Counted from the first letter of the stretch, positions 33,927 to 43,618 are shown. The stretch: DNA of 64,000 nucleotides from Acetomicrobium sp. UBA5826 (GCF_002433005.1 NZ_DJHF01000020.1:1-64000); one strand, 5' to 3'. The notes: generated from the sequence alone by a model not told the origin. Program-made: numbers and translations.

Positions 33927-35201
33927 ATGAGCAAGAGATGGGGTAGAGTAATTGCGTCGATTATTGTCATCGCACTCCTGGCCGGTTTTGCTGTCTCCGG
34001 TGTTGCCTGTGCCGAGGAGAAGGTAATAAAGATCGGCACGCTTTTTCCTTTAACCGGGCCTGTGGCCTTGGCGGGACAGAGGTGTAAGGCCGCAGTTGAA
34101 GCTGCAGTTGAAGTGATAAACAACTCCTATCCGGACATTCCTGTTCCTTTAGCTGATCAAGAGGGCATTTTGGATGGATATAAAATCGTTTTAATCCACG
34201 CCGATCATCAAGGGAAGCCCGATGTAGGTAAAAGCGAAGCGGAACGCCTCTTCGACCAGGAAGGTGTTTTCGCAATAATAGGAAGCTATAACAGCGCTGT
34301 AACTAAACCGGCAAGTATGGTCGCCGAGAGAAGAAAGAGGATATTTATGTGTGGTGCATCGAGTTCAGCCGAACTTACTAAGAGGGGTACGAGATATTTC
34401 TTCCGTATTGCTCCTACTGACGAGACCGAATCCATCGAGTTCGTGAATTTCATTAAGTGGCTTAACGAAACTGAAGGAACAAATTACAAGACCTTCGGAG
34501 TTATTTATGAAAACACCGAATTTGGAAAGCATGCTGCGCAGGAGGCCAAAAAGGCTATCGAAGAAGCCGGCTTCGAATATGTTGCAGACGTAGCTTTCAA
34601 TCCTGGAGCTACAAACCTCAACAGCGAGGTACAGATGCTGAAAGGAAAAAACCCCGATGTCGTGTTTGGTGCATGTCTGGGCGCAGACTACATACTCTGG
34701 ATAAAAACTATGAAACAACTTTCTTGGCTTCCTAAAGTAAGTTTAAACTACTGTTCAGGTTATCAAGATCCATTAATTGCACAGCAGCTCGGTGGCGATG
34801 GAGATTATTTTATGGGTACCACCGGATATTCTCCGGAACTGGCAGAACTAATGCCAGCTGTAGCTCCTGTTGAAGAAATATATAAATCTAAAATAGATCC
34901 TCCCGTTCCCTTTGATAGCGATAGCATTCAAGAGGCAGTGGCAATGCTTGTACTGGCCCAGGCTATCGAAAAAGTTGGCTCTCTTGATACGGAAAAAATA
35001 GTCGATGCCCTCTATGCCAACGAGTGGGATTCACCGCTTTCCTTGGGTGGAAAAGTGGCATTTGCCCCGGGCGGTCAAAACATAAAGGCCATGAGCACAA
35101 TTACCCAATTAATTGGCGGAGAATATCGAAGGGTATTTCCTGAGGAATTTGCAAATGCCGAACCAGTAGTTCCTATGCCATCCTGGGACCAACGTAAATA
35201 G
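33927..35201 (+). CDS. livK: Branched-chain amino-acid ABC transporter, binding protein
   Basis: A 424-residue type I periplasmic binding protein. A signal peptide spans about residues 1-29 (VACA|EE), and the mature chain starts KVIKIGTLFPLTGPVALAG. Further family segments are IIGSYNSAVTKPAS, RGTRYFFRIAPTDETES and GVIYENTEFGKHAA. A cysteine in the cleavage region (GVAC) makes a lipoprotein possible, though not a standard lipobox. AGGAGGTG precedes the ATG. It is the first Liv gene, followed by a hairpin then livH, livM, livG and livF. Specificity within leucine, isoleucine, valine or other amides is not readable. Confidence 0.9.
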   Translation: MSKRWGRVIASIIVIALLAGFAVSGVACAEEKVIKIGTLFPLTGPVALAGQRCKAAVEAAVEVINNSYPDIPVPLADQEGILDGYKIVLIHADHQGKPDVGKSEAERLFDQEGVFAIIGSYNSAVTKPASMVAERRKRIFMCGASSSAELTKRGTRYFFRIAPTDETESIEFVNFIKWLNETEGTNYKTFGVIYENTEFGKHAAQEAKKAIEEAGFEYVADVAFNPGATNLNSEVQMLKGKNPDVVFGACLGADYILWIKTMKQLSWLPKVSLNYCSGYQDPLIAQQLGGDGDYFMGTTGYSPELAELMPAVAPVEEIYKSKIDPPVPFDSDSIQEAVAMLVLAQAIEKVGSLDTEKIVDALYANEWDSPLSLGGKVAFAPGGQNIKAMSTITQLIGGEYRRVFPEEFANAEPVVPMPSWDQRK

Positions 35202-35216
35202 CGATCAATTGCATAG

Positions 35217-35256
35217 AATTTGGGAAGAGGGTTTCTTGAAGCCTTCTTCCCAAATT
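35217..35256 (+). terminator. Intra-operon hairpin between livK and livH
   Basis: AATTTGGGAAGA pairs with TCTTCCCAAATT (12 bp) and is followed by TTAG. Such partial terminators often lower permease expression relative to the abundant binding protein, or protect the livK message end. Confidence 0.65.
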
Positions 35257-35279
35257 TTAGATTGAAGGAGGAATTGCCG

Positions 35280-36140
35280 ATGGCAATATTCCTGCAGGTA
35301 GTATTGGACGGACTGCTTAATGGAATGTTGTATGCGTTAATAACAGTTGGATTATCTCTGATTTGGGGTGTAATGGACGTTATAAATTTTGCCCATGGAG
35401 AATTTTTGATGGTGGCCATGTATGTGACTTATTGGTTGGGTTTTTTAATGAATGTCGATCCTTTGATTTCATGGATTGCTTCTGCGGCATTTGTATTTAT
35501 TTTATCTGTTATTGTCTACAAGTTGGTTATAAGTCCACTCATTGGTAAGCCCCCTCTTTCCGCTCTTCTTGCCACTTTTGGGTTGTCGATGCTCATTAAA
35601 AACATATGTTTGAACAGATTTTCACCAAATTTTAAGTTGTTGTCGGACACGTATTTGGGGGGCAGAGTCATACCCATGGGAGATTTAATTCTCCCTCTTC
35701 CTCAGCTTGTCATTGCGATCGTTTCCTTAATAGTCATCACATGCATATACCGATTTATGACCCGAAGCAGAACGGGATGGGCGATACAGGCCACTGCCAT
35801 GGACAGGGATGCGGCTGAACTAATGGGCATAGATACCAGCAAAATCTACGCTTTAGTATTTGGCATTGGAGGGGCCTGTGTCGGTATAGCAGGAGGATTG
35901 CTTCCCATGTATATGCCTGTGCATCCTGAGGCAGGAAGCCTTTTTAGTTTGATAGCCTTTGTTTGCGTTGCGTTAGGCGGGTTTGGCAGCATTGTGGGGT
36001 CGTTGTTGGCGGCAATACTTGTCGGATTGGTAGAGGCTTTAGTCGGATTTTATGTAGCTCCTATATTTAAGTATGTGGCAGTTTTTGGACTTTATTTGAT
36101 CGTTATATTAATAAGGCCTAAGGGTTTATTCGGGTGGTGA
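35280..36140 (+). CDS. livH: Branched-chain amino-acid ABC transporter permease LivH
   Basis: A permease of 286 residues with about eight membrane helices. The start at 35280 has AAGGAGGAA 6 bases upstream, and MAIFLQVVLDGLLNGMLYAL is the common LivH opening. Conserved pieces are GLSLIWGVMDVINFAHGEF, RSRTGWAIQATAMDRDAAELMGID (the loop contacting the ATPase) and VALGGFGSIVGSLLAA. It pairs with LivM to form the membrane channel. The open frame extends 20 codons upstream into the hairpin, but that extension has no ribosome site. Confidence 0.93.
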   Translation: MAIFLQVVLDGLLNGMLYALITVGLSLIWGVMDVINFAHGEFLMVAMYVTYWLGFLMNVDPLISWIASAAFVFILSVIVYKLVISPLIGKPPLSALLATFGLSMLIKNICLNRFSPNFKLLSDTYLGGRVIPMGDLILPLPQLVIAIVSLIVITCIYRFMTRSRTGWAIQATAMDRDAAELMGIDTSKIYALVFGIGGACVGIAGGLLPMYMPVHPEAGSLFSLIAFVCVALGGFGSIVGSLLAAILVGLVEALVGFYVAPIFKYVAVFGLYLIVILIRPKGLFGW

Positions 36141-37141
36141 TCGGTCGGATGAGTTGCACAAAAAGAGGCAGGAAATTGTGGTATGGCGTTCTTCTCCTTA
36201 TTGCAGTTTTGCCATTAATTCCAGGACCGCTTCAAAGCCCTTTTGCTCAACATGTACTTGTTTTAACCTTGCTTTTTGCATGTATGTCTCAAGCTTGGAA
36301 TATTTTGGGTGGTTATTGTGGGCAGGTTTCATTTGGCCATTCGGTCTTTTTTGGGATCGGCGCTTATGGAGCTGGCATGGCAGTGGTAACTTACGGTCTT
36401 ACGCCATGGCCTGGCGCAATAATCGGTGCATTACTCGCAGCGATTGTGTCGCTCATTATAAGTTATCCCTGTTTCAGGCTCAAAGGGCATTATTTTGCCA
36501 TTGCTACTTTTGCAATAGTAGAAATATTTAACCGACTATTTATGGTTTGGTACTGGGTAGGTGGGGCTCTTGGTCTAGATTATCCCATAATAGAAGAAGG
36601 TTGGAAGAATTTCATGTGGTTTCAGACTAAAACTCAGTATTATTACGGTGCTTTTGGACTATTTATCTTGATTTTTTCCTTTGTGCGCTGGATGGAAGCC
36701 AATAAATTGGGCTATTACTTGAAAGCCGTTAGGGACGGGCAGGAAGCCGCTGAGGCATTAGGCGTTAACAGCACGGCTGTTAAATTGACTGCGATAGCTA
36801 TTTCTGCTTTTTTGGCGGCTTTATGCGGAGCCTTTTTTGTGCAGTACAACTTGAGGGTCGATCCGCCAATGGTCATGTCGCTCGATATGTCCATGAGGTT
36901 TGTATTGATAACGATCCTCGGAGGATTGGGAACTTTTTGGGGGCCCTTGCTTGGAGCAGCCATACTAATTCCCTTGCAGGAGTATAGTCGTGCAATGTGG
37001 GGCGGGTTGGGCGGAGGAGTCGACCTGATAATATTCGGAATTTTGATTGTTCTCATCGTAACTCGTCAACCGAAGGGCGTTATGGGTTTCATAAATTTGT
37101 TGACTACACGTTTCAAAGCAACAAAGGGAGGCGATGATTGA
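36134..37141 (+). CDS. livM: Branched-chain amino-acid ABC transporter permease LivM
   Basis: The second permease, up to 335 residues with eight to ten membrane helices. It contains AWNILGGYCGQVSFGHSVFFGIGAY in two conserved parts, the coupling loop AVRDGQEAAEALGVN, and ILGGLGTFWGPLLGA. The start is ambiguous: GTG 36134 and GTG 36137 overlap the livH stop, and ATG 36149 is nine bases past it. All give a functional-length LivM. The gene overlaps livG by one base at the other end. Confidence 0.92.
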   Translation: MVIGRMSCTKRGRKLWYGVLLLIAVLPLIPGPLQSPFAQHVLVLTLLFACMSQAWNILGGYCGQVSFGHSVFFGIGAYGAGMAVVTYGLTPWPGAIIGALLAAIVSLIISYPCFRLKGHYFAIATFAIVEIFNRLFMVWYWVGGALGLDYPIIEEGWKNFMWFQTKTQYYYGAFGLFILIFSFVRWMEANKLGYYLKAVRDGQEAAEALGVNSTAVKLTAIAISAFLAALCGAFFVQYNLRVDPPMVMSLDMSMRFVLITILGGLGTFWGPLLGAAILIPLQEYSRAMWGGLGGGVDLIIFGILIVLIVTRQPKGVMGFINLLTTRFKATKGGDD

Positions 37142-37884
37142 TGGCTTTGCTGGAAGTGCGTAACCTAATCAAGAAATTCGGCTCCCTTGTTGCTAACAAT
37201 GACGTATCCTTTGATGTCGAAGAGGGTGCTATAGTTGGACTAATTGGGCCCAATGGTGCAGGGAAGACGACCCTTTTTAATTGTATCTCAGGAGTTTACA
37301 AACCGACTTCCGGAAAGGTCTTTTATGAGGGCACCGATATAACAGGTTGGCCTCCTCATAAAGTTGCTCGCTTGGGAGCAGTTAGGACATTTCAGGTTGT
37401 ACGTCCTTTGATTGATATGACCGTCTTCGACAATATATTAGTCGGTGCTTTTTTAAAAACCTCCAAACTTGAAGTTGCTTCTGAAATAGCGGAATCTTGC
37501 CTAAAAATGTGCCATCTTGATGATCACAGGGATAAAAAAGCGGGAAGCCTCACTATTGGCTTAAAAAAACGCCTGGAGTTGGCTAGAGCCATGGCTACGC
37601 AGCCGCGCCTCTTGATGCTCGATGAAGTGATGGCCGGGTTGACTGGCACAGAACTAAAAGAAGCCGTTGATGTAATTAAGGACATTAAATCGAGAGGGAT
37701 CACATTGTTGGTTGTAGAGCATATTATGGAGGCAATTATGCCTATTGCAGACAAAGTCGTTGTATTGGATAGTGGGGTGAAGATAGCGGAAGGGCCACCC
37801 AGCGAAGTAGTTCAGGACGAAAGAGTTATAGCTGCATATTTAGGAGAGAAGTTTAGCAAACGACTTAGGGAGATGAAGGCGTGA
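37141..37884 (+). CDS. livG: Branched-chain amino-acid ABC transporter ATPase LivG
   Basis: An ATPase of 247 residues. Walker A GPNGAGKT is at about 37-44, the Q-loop lies in VRTFQVV, and the signature region SLTIGLKKRLELARAMAT deviates from the usual LSYGQQR form. Walker B RLLMLDEVMAGL and the switch histidine VVEHIM are present. ATG 37141 overlaps the livM stop (TGATG), with GGGAGG upstream. The altered signature, LTIGLKKRLE rather than LSGGxQxR, is worth noting but occurs in relatives of LivG. Confidence 0.92.
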   Translation: MALLEVRNLIKKFGSLVANNDVSFDVEEGAIVGLIGPNGAGKTTLFNCISGVYKPTSGKVFYEGTDITGWPPHKVARLGAVRTFQVVRPLIDMTVFDNILVGAFLKTSKLEVASEIAESCLKMCHLDDHRDKKAGSLTIGLKKRLELARAMATQPRLLMLDEVMAGLTGTELKEAVDVIKDIKSRGITLLVVEHIMEAIMPIADKVVVLDSGVKIAEGPPSEVVQDERVIAAYLGEKFSKRLREMKA

Positions 37885-38600
37885 TGACTGACTTTGCGCT
37901 GGAAGTGAGGGACCTATACGCAGGGTATGAGGGGGTACCTGTGCTTCATGGTATTTCATTTGAAGTAAAAGAGGGCGAGATAGTTGCGATTGTTGGAGCA
38001 AATGGCGCAGGCAAGACGACCACCTTGCGTACTGTTTCAGGCTTATTACGCCCAAAAAGCGGCTTTGTAAAATTTTACGGGGAAGATGTAACTGGACTTC
38101 CCGCTCATGTAATGGTTAGAAAGGGCCTTACCTATGTCCCTGAGGGCAGAAGGATCTTTGGCAAGCTTTCTGTTAAAGAAAATCTGGAACTTGGAGCTTT
38201 TAAAGAAGAGAGCGGAGAAGTCGTTGAGCAGCGTTTAGAATGGGTTTATTCTTTGTTTCCTATATTAAAGGAAAGAATTAATCAAAAGGCTGAAACCATG
38301 AGCGGTGGGGAGCAACAAATGCTTGCCATTGCAAGAGGGCTCATGAGTGCGCCAAAGGTAATACTTTTAGATGAATTGAGTTTAGGCTTGCAGCCTAGTT
38401 TGGTCGAAAAGGTATTACAGATTGTTACCGAAATAAGACGATACGGAGTAACGGTGTTATTAGTTGAACAGCGTGTCCTCGAAGCTTTGGAGATTGCCGA
38501 TAAAGGTTACGTAATCCAATCCGGCAGGGTTGTTATGTCAGGCTCATCGAAAGATCTCCTCGAGAGCGAAGAAATAAAGCGAGCATATCTGGGTATGTAA
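37884..38600 (+). CDS. livF: Branched-chain amino-acid ABC transporter ATPase LivF
   Basis: An ATPase of 238 residues. Walker A is GANGAGKT, the Q-loop region YVPEGRRIFGKLSVKENL is the LivF type, the signature is MSGGEQQMLAIARGLM, Walker B is VILLDELSLGLQPSL and the switch histidine is replaced by glutamine (LLVEQRV), which is usual in LivF. Its ATG overlaps the livG stop. It completes the livKHMGF operon. Confidence 0.93.
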   Translation: MTDFALEVRDLYAGYEGVPVLHGISFEVKEGEIVAIVGANGAGKTTTLRTVSGLLRPKSGFVKFYGEDVTGLPAHVMVRKGLTYVPEGRRIFGKLSVKENLELGAFKEESGEVVEQRLEWVYSLFPILKERINQKAETMSGGEQQMLAIARGLMSAPKVILLDELSLGLQPSLVEKVLQIVTEIRRYGVTVLLVEQRVLEALEIADKGYVIQSGRVVMSGSSKDLLESEEIKRAYLGM

Positions 38601-38642
38601 AATCACTCATTTTAAAGAAAAGATATAAAAAACATTTTTTTA

Positions 38643-38692
38643 GAATACAGACAAGGAGGCCGAATTTATTTTAAAAAGGCCTTCTTGTATTC
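38643..38692. terminator. Hairpin between convergent livF and ade
   Basis: GAATACA (38643-38649) pairs with TGTATTC and AAGGAGGCC with GGCCTTCTT, with a small mismatch between the two helices. It ends directly at the ade stop codon. No clear T-run follows on either strand, so efficiency is uncertain. Confidence 0.6.
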
Positions 38693-40417
38693 TTATGAAG
38701 TGAACAAAGGAACGATTTGCAACTTTAATATATCCACCAAACCCTTGTCAGTTATCTTCAAAGCAGGGCTTACAGGCAAAGTGATGGTGCAGATACTCAT
38801 GATCGGATTGCTAGATTTAAATCCGTGGTTTAGCAGAGCATCTTTTATGGCGGCGCTTGCTCGGGCTACCTCGTAGGCGCAATTTTCGCTGAGCAATCCT
38901 CCAATAGGAAGGTGCAAACAAGCCTTAGTCTCTCCTTCTGATACAAAGACCATACCGCCTTGAGATTTTACGACCCAATTTGCGGCTGTTGTCATGTCTC
39001 TTACGTTGTCACCAATGACCAAAAGGTTGTGGTGATCATGGGCATAGCTGCTTGCAAAAGCCCCACCCCTGATCACATTACCTCCCACTAAGCCAAGAGC
39101 GTAACTATCGCCGCCATATCGATTTATCACAGCTACCATATTTAGTCCGGCATCTTGCCACAAAAGCTTGCCTCCTCTCACTGGGACGTCGATGAAAATT
39201 TCTTTTGTAGATGTGTTTGCTGGATTTTTTTCTATCACCCTGCATCTCTGGAAGCCCTCTTTTATTGGCGGTTCTATACGAAATAGCCTCTCTTCTATTG
39301 GTAGAGTGTTAATAGTCCTATAGAACTTATCGTTGAAGGATTTATCTAAGGGATCAAGGGTACATGAGTTATTTGTTGAAGAATACGCTATTTCTCCCTT
39401 CTTCATAACCCACGATATGGGAAGATCTTTGCTTCGTTCACTGAGAAAAACTATATCTGCAATCTTGCCAGGTGCGATAGCACCTCTATCGCGGAAGCCC
39501 ATTCTCATGGCAGGGGATAAAGTAGTGGCAATGATGGCAGACTCAAAAGGCAACCCCTTTTCTATTGCTAGTTTCATCAGAAAGTCTAAATGGCCTGCTT
39601 TGGTAAGCTTATCAGGAGGCACGTCATCAGTCACAAGTGAGAATCGCCCATCACATCCTTGATTTCTTAAAACTGCCATGTTGTCTACAGTAATTGAGCT
39701 TTCCTGCAACTCAACAAACATGCCCATTCTTAAACGATCCTCTAAGCCCTCTGGACTTTGCATGCAGTGGTCGGAGCCCACTCCTGTAAACAACACCTTT
39801 GACAGCTCAAATCCTTTAATTGATGGGACGTGTCCTTCTACGGCCAGAAAAGGATAGTGTTCGTGCATATATCTGACAAAATCCATAGCACGACACTCCC
39901 GAAGCTGCATTAAATCGGTATAATTCATCACTTCGCCAAGGCATATCATCCTTTTTGGCTCAGAGCTAAGCAAAGTTTCGATTTCTTTAAGGCCTATTTT
40001 GCCTCCTGTGCTTTCAAATTCGCTACTGGTGGAAGGAACAGAACTTGGTATGCCGTAAAAAATATCTATGGGTGCTCCTTCGTCAGCTTCTATCATTCCT
40101 TTGATGCCTTCAACGCCAAGTACGTTTGCCATTTCATGGGGTTCGCTTACTACGGTTGTGGTTCCGTGAGCAACTACGGCACGGGCGAAGTTAAGCGGAG
40201 TTAAAAAGCTACTTTCGATGTGCATATGGATGTCAATTAATCCCGGAATTAGAGCCCCACCCCGGCAAGATATACGCCTTAAAGGTTCAAATTCTATAGA
40301 TGAGGAATCGCCCACGAATAGGACTTTACCGTCGAGGATTGCTACATCAGCAGTGAACCACTTTTTTAGGTAAACATTAAACACTTCCCCATCAGTCAGT
40401 AAGCAATCTATTCTCAT
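38693..40417 (-). CDS. ade: Adenine deaminase
   Basis: A 574-residue amidohydrolase-fold enzyme that converts adenine to hypoxanthine and ammonia. GLIDIHMHIESS carries the first metal histidines, followed by VVSEPHEMANVLG, LGEVMNYTDL, EGHVPSIKGFELS, GVGSDHCMQS and SLVTDDVPPDKL, all as in bacterial adenine deaminase. Length is typical for the Ade family. AGGAGATG lies before the ATG. It follows a purine permease on the same strand, so imported adenine could be deaminated directly. Confidence 0.93.
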   Translation of the reverse strand: MRIDCLLTDGEVFNVYLKKWFTADVAILDGKVLFVGDSSSIEFEPLRRISCRGGALIPGLIDIHMHIESSFLTPLNFARAVVAHGTTTVVSEPHEMANVLGVEGIKGMIEADEGAPIDIFYGIPSSVPSTSSEFESTGGKIGLKEIETLLSSEPKRMICLGEVMNYTDLMQLRECRAMDFVRYMHEHYPFLAVEGHVPSIKGFELSKVLFTGVGSDHCMQSPEGLEDRLRMGMFVELQESSITVDNMAVLRNQGCDGRFSLVTDDVPPDKLTKAGHLDFLMKLAIEKGLPFESAIIATTLSPAMRMGFRDRGAIAPGKIADIVFLSERSKDLPISWVMKKGEIAYSSTNNSCTLDPLDKSFNDKFYRTINTLPIEERLFRIEPPIKEGFQRCRVIEKNPANTSTKEIFIDVPVRGGKLLWQDAGLNMVAVINRYGGDSYALGLVGGNVIRGGAFASSYAHDHHNLLVIGDNVRDMTTAANWVVKSQGGMVFVSEGETKACLHLPIGGLLSENCAYEVARASAAIKDALLNHGFKSSNPIMSICTITLPVSPALKITDKGLVDILKLQIVPLFTS

Positions 40418-40502
40418 TTTTTCATCTCCTCATGTGATTTCGGCCTGGGTCAAAGTGTAGCTAAGACTGTGGTCAAGGTTTAATAAGAGACTTTGTATGT
40501 AC

Positions 40503-41825
40503 CTAATGTATAACTAATGTGTAAAAATAACATACCATTAAAAATGCTACTATATAAAGGCTCCAGTGGACCTCACGTACTCTACCACTAACGAGCTTTA
40601 GAAAGGCATATGCTATAAGCGCTGCAGCGACGCCATTTCCTGAATTGAAGCTGAATATTGTAAGCACAATACATATGAAAGCCGGAAAGTACTCAGTAAA
40701 ATCGTCGTAATCTATTCGAGCCATTGACTTGAGCATGGTTATTCCGATGTAAATAAGGGCCGGTGCTGCTGCCGCTGACGGGATCATTAATGCCAATGGC
40801 GATAAAAAGAACGTAATCATGAATGCGCAAGCTGTGACCAGCGCTGTCAATCCTGTCCGGCCTCCAGCGGCAACGCCGGCAGAGCTTTCAAGATAAGTAG
40901 TCATAACTGGACAAGAAAACAAACCTCCAAAAGTTGTTGCGCAACTATCCACATGAAAACATTTTTCTATACCAGGCAAATTGCCTTTTTCATCTAAAAA
41001 CCCACCCAGTGAACCTACGCCTAATACTGTGCCTAATGTTGAAAAGAAATCCGGAATAAAAAAAGCCAGCAGAAAAGGTAGGTATTGAACTTTCATTGCA
41101 CCTAAAAGGTCAACTTTAAATGCCAGAGGAGCAATACTATCGGGTATCGTGATTATTGAAGATGGAATTTCCGTTATACCCAAGGGAATTCCTATGATGG
41201 TGGCTAATATAATGGAAAGTATTATCCCACCTTTAACCTTTCTGCTCTCGAAAAAGAGTATAAAAAGGAAGCCAATTAACGCTAATGCAACCTTCGATTG
41301 GGCTAGATTCCCAAAGCTTAAGACATTTTTGCTGGCATCAGCTACGATTATTCCTGCTTGGCGAAATCCAATACATGAAATAAATAAACCGATTCCCGCT
41401 CCTAGGGCTATTTTTACGCTGGGTGGGATAATTTTTACTATAAAATCTCTCACTCCAAGGAAGCTCACGGCCATAAATATCAAACCGCTCAATACTATGA
41501 TGCCCGAAGCTACGGGAAGAGGCACACCTCCCTTTAGAAGGGTGAGGCTGAATATAGCTACACTTCCCATTCCCGGACCTAGGGCGAAAGGCCTGTTGGT
41601 GTAAAGAGCCATAGCCGCTGTCGTAATAACTGTCATTAATACCACAACGCTTAAAACGGAACCTCTTGGCAACCCTCCTTCAGCCAACATAGCAGGCACG
41701 ACCGCTACGATGTATGCCATTGTCGCGAAGGTCGTAAGCCCCGCGATAACTTCTGTCTTGACGTTAGTATGATTTTCTTCGAGGTGGAAATATCTATACA
41801 ACCAGTTGTTAGACTCTTTACCCAT
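40503..41825 (-). CDS. NCS2-family purine permease (guanine/hypoxanthine type)
   Basis: A 440-residue membrane protein with about twelve helices. The opening includes TEVIAGLTTFATMAYIVAVVP, then GLFISCIGFRQAGIIV, FFIPDFFSTLGTVLGVGSLGG and SAGVAAGGRTGLTALVTA, all characteristic of the AzgA/PbuG branch of xanthine-uracil permeases that carry adenine, guanine or hypoxanthine with protons. It lies 85 bp ahead of adenine deaminase. No purine-riboswitch core was seen in the 88 bp upstream of its start. Confidence 0.88.
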   Translation of the reverse strand: MGKESNNWLYRYFHLEENHTNVKTEVIAGLTTFATMAYIVAVVPAMLAEGGLPRGSVLSVVVLMTVITTAAMALYTNRPFALGPGMGSVAIFSLTLLKGGVPLPVASGIIVLSGLIFMAVSFLGVRDFIVKIIPPSVKIALGAGIGLFISCIGFRQAGIIVADASKNVLSFGNLAQSKVALALIGFLFILFFESRKVKGGIILSIILATIIGIPLGITEIPSSIITIPDSIAPLAFKVDLLGAMKVQYLPFLLAFFIPDFFSTLGTVLGVGSLGGFLDEKGNLPGIEKCFHVDSCATTFGGLFSCPVMTTYLESSAGVAAGGRTGLTALVTACAFMITFFLSPLALMIPSAAAAPALIYIGITMLKSMARIDYDDFTEYFPAFICIVLTIFSFNSGNGVAAALIAYAFLKLVSGRVREVHWSLYIVAFLMVCYFYTLVIH

Positions 41826-41913
41826 GATTCTCTCTCCCTTCTCCGGATGAAAATATGATTAAATGTTGAAGTATATTATTTTATTATTATCTAATAAAGT
41901 AATCCTATTATAT

Positions 41914-42762
41914 TTATACTTCCAGATCAATATTGTCGATGAGCCTAGTTTTTCCAACATATACCGCAGCTGCAAGCAACACTTTTCCCTTTATTGCGGA
42001 TAAATCCGATATGTCATCCCCGTTTACAACCTCTACGTAGTCCACGCGAATGCCTGGCGATGATGCCAGTATACTTGTGATATGCCTCTTTACTTTTTGA
42101 GGGTCAGTCTCGCCTTGAATTATCATATTTTTCCCTGCAGACAAAGCCCTAGGGAGGGCAAGGGCCTGGACTCTTTCTTCCGAAGACAGATAGGTGTTGC
42201 GAGAGCTAAGTGCTAAACCGTCCTCCTCTCGGACTATGGGGCAGGTTATGATCTTTACGGGAACGTTTAAATCGGTAACCATTTTTCTGACGATAATGGC
42301 CTGTTGGGCGTCCTTTTGTCCGAAGTAGGCACGGTCAGGCTGAGTAATGAGAAAAAGCTTCAATACAACGGTTGTTACTCCCTTGAAATGTCCTGGTCGC
42401 GACATTCCGCACATCTTCTCGACCATAGGACCGTTGACTTCTACGTAAGTGCAATATCCTTGCGGGTACATTTCCTCGCTTGTGGGACCGAAAACGTAAT
42501 CAACCCCTGCCGATTCTGCCAGTTTGTTATCATGATCTGGGTCGCGAGGGTAAGTGGCAAAGTCCTCCTTGGGGCCAAATTGGAGAGGGTTTACGAAGTT
42601 GCTCATTATTATGATGTCATTTTCCCGCCGGGCTGCCTTGATCAGGTTTAGATGTCCTTCGTGAAGATAGCCCATGGTGGGCACTAAGCCTATGCTCTTG
42701 CCTTCCCGTTTAAGGCACAGTGATATCGCTTTCATGTCGGCGATCCTTTTTATGACTTCCAT
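41914..42762 (-). CDS. panC: Pantothenate synthetase PanC
   Basis: A 282-residue enzyme that joins pantoate and beta-alanine with ATP. The HIGH-like motif is in PTMGYLHEGHLNLI; MSNFVNPLQFGPKEDF, YFGQKDAQQ and LALSSRNTYLSSEER follow in family order. It comes 26 bp after panB. No panD is in the window, so the beta-alanine source is not shown here. Confidence 0.95.
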   Translation of the reverse strand: MEVIKRIADMKAISLCLKREGKSIGLVPTMGYLHEGHLNLIKAARRENDIIIMSNFVNPLQFGPKEDFATYPRDPDHDNKLAESAGVDYVFGPTSEEMYPQGYCTYVEVNGPMVEKMCGMSRPGHFKGVTTVVLKLFLITQPDRAYFGQKDAQQAIIVRKMVTDLNVPVKIITCPIVREEDGLALSSRNTYLSSEERVQALALPRALSAGKNMIIQGETDPQKVKRHITSILASSPGIRVDYVEVVNGDDISDLSAIKGKVLLAAAVYVGKTRLIDNIDLEV

Positions 42763-42788
42763 AGGATAAAATCACCCTCTTTGATTTC

Positions 42789-43601
42789 TTAATTTTTGGC
42801 TCTATAACAATGCTCAGGTCCGGGAAAAGACCCTTCTGCTACCTCTTTTTTGAAGGTTGTCAGAGCCTCTATGATAACGTCGTGCAGGTTGGCATATTGT
42901 TTAACAAACTTTGCCACCTTTCCGCCGCTGACTCCAAGCAAGTCGTGCAATACCATTACCTGGCCATCACAATGGGGTCCAGCCCCGCAGGACAGCGTAG
43001 GAATTCTAAGGCGGTTGGTCACTTCTTTGGCCAATTCGGTGGGAATGCACTCAAGGACGACGGCAAAGGCCCCCGCTTCTTCCAGGATCATAGCATCCTC
43101 GATCAGGTGTTGTGCTGCTTGTTCGGTTTTCCCTTGGACGCGATATCCGCCGAAGACGTTGACCGATTGCGGCGTAAGGCCCAAGTGAGCCATTACCGGA
43201 ATTCCTGTTTCTGTTAAAGCGTGGACTATCTCTGCGCGTTCCCTGCCTCCTTCCAGTTTCACGCAGTGAGCCCCGGCTTCTTTTAGGTAGCGGCCAGCAT
43301 TCCATACGGCCTCAGCTATGGTAGTCTGATAATAAAGAAAGGGCAAGTCCCCCACGACCATGGCCCTGTTTGTCCCCCTAGCAACAGCCCTGGTGTGGTG
43401 CAAGCTTTCCTCAAGGGTTACAGGGAGCGTATTTTCATATCCTAACACCACGTTCCCCAGGGAATCCCCAACTAACAGGATATCAATACCCGCCTCGTCA
43501 AGGAGCTTGGCTGTGGGATAGTCGTAAGCCGTAAGCAAGGTAATCTTTTCTCCTCTTTCCTTCATTTCTAGCAGTGATCCTACTGTAACACGCGACATCA
43601 T
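42789..43601 (-). CDS. panB: Ketopantoate hydroxymethyltransferase PanB
   Basis: A 270-residue enzyme that forms ketopantoate from ketoisovalerate and methylene-tetrahydrofolate. Motifs TAYDYPTAKLLDEAGID, LVGDSLGNVVLGYENTLPVT, HCVKLEGG, VMAHLGLTPQSVN and VLECIPTELA are present, with the metal-binding aspartates in the second and fourth strands. The gene starts 17 bp after the DUF2520 gene and leads into panC. Confidence 0.95.
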   Translation of the reverse strand: MMSRVTVGSLLEMKERGEKITLLTAYDYPTAKLLDEAGIDILLVGDSLGNVVLGYENTLPVTLEESLHHTRAVARGTNRAMVVGDLPFLYYQTTIAEAVWNAGRYLKEAGAHCVKLEGGRERAEIVHALTETGIPVMAHLGLTPQSVNVFGGYRVQGKTEQAAQHLIEDAMILEEAGAFAVVLECIPTELAKEVTNRLRIPTLSCGAGPHCDGQVMVLHDLLGVSGGKVAKFVKQYANLHDVIIEALTTFKKEVAEGSFPGPEHCYRAKN

Positions 43602-43618
43602 AAACCCTCCAATCTTGA

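Noticed and set aside
37141..37884. LivG with an unusual ABC signature as a sign of inactivity
   Set aside because: Walker A, Walker B and switch histidine are intact and LivG relatives vary at this motif.
41149..41604. 151-codon plus-strand open frame opposite the purine permease
   Set aside because: Shadow of the permease gene; the composition follows the opposite reading frame.
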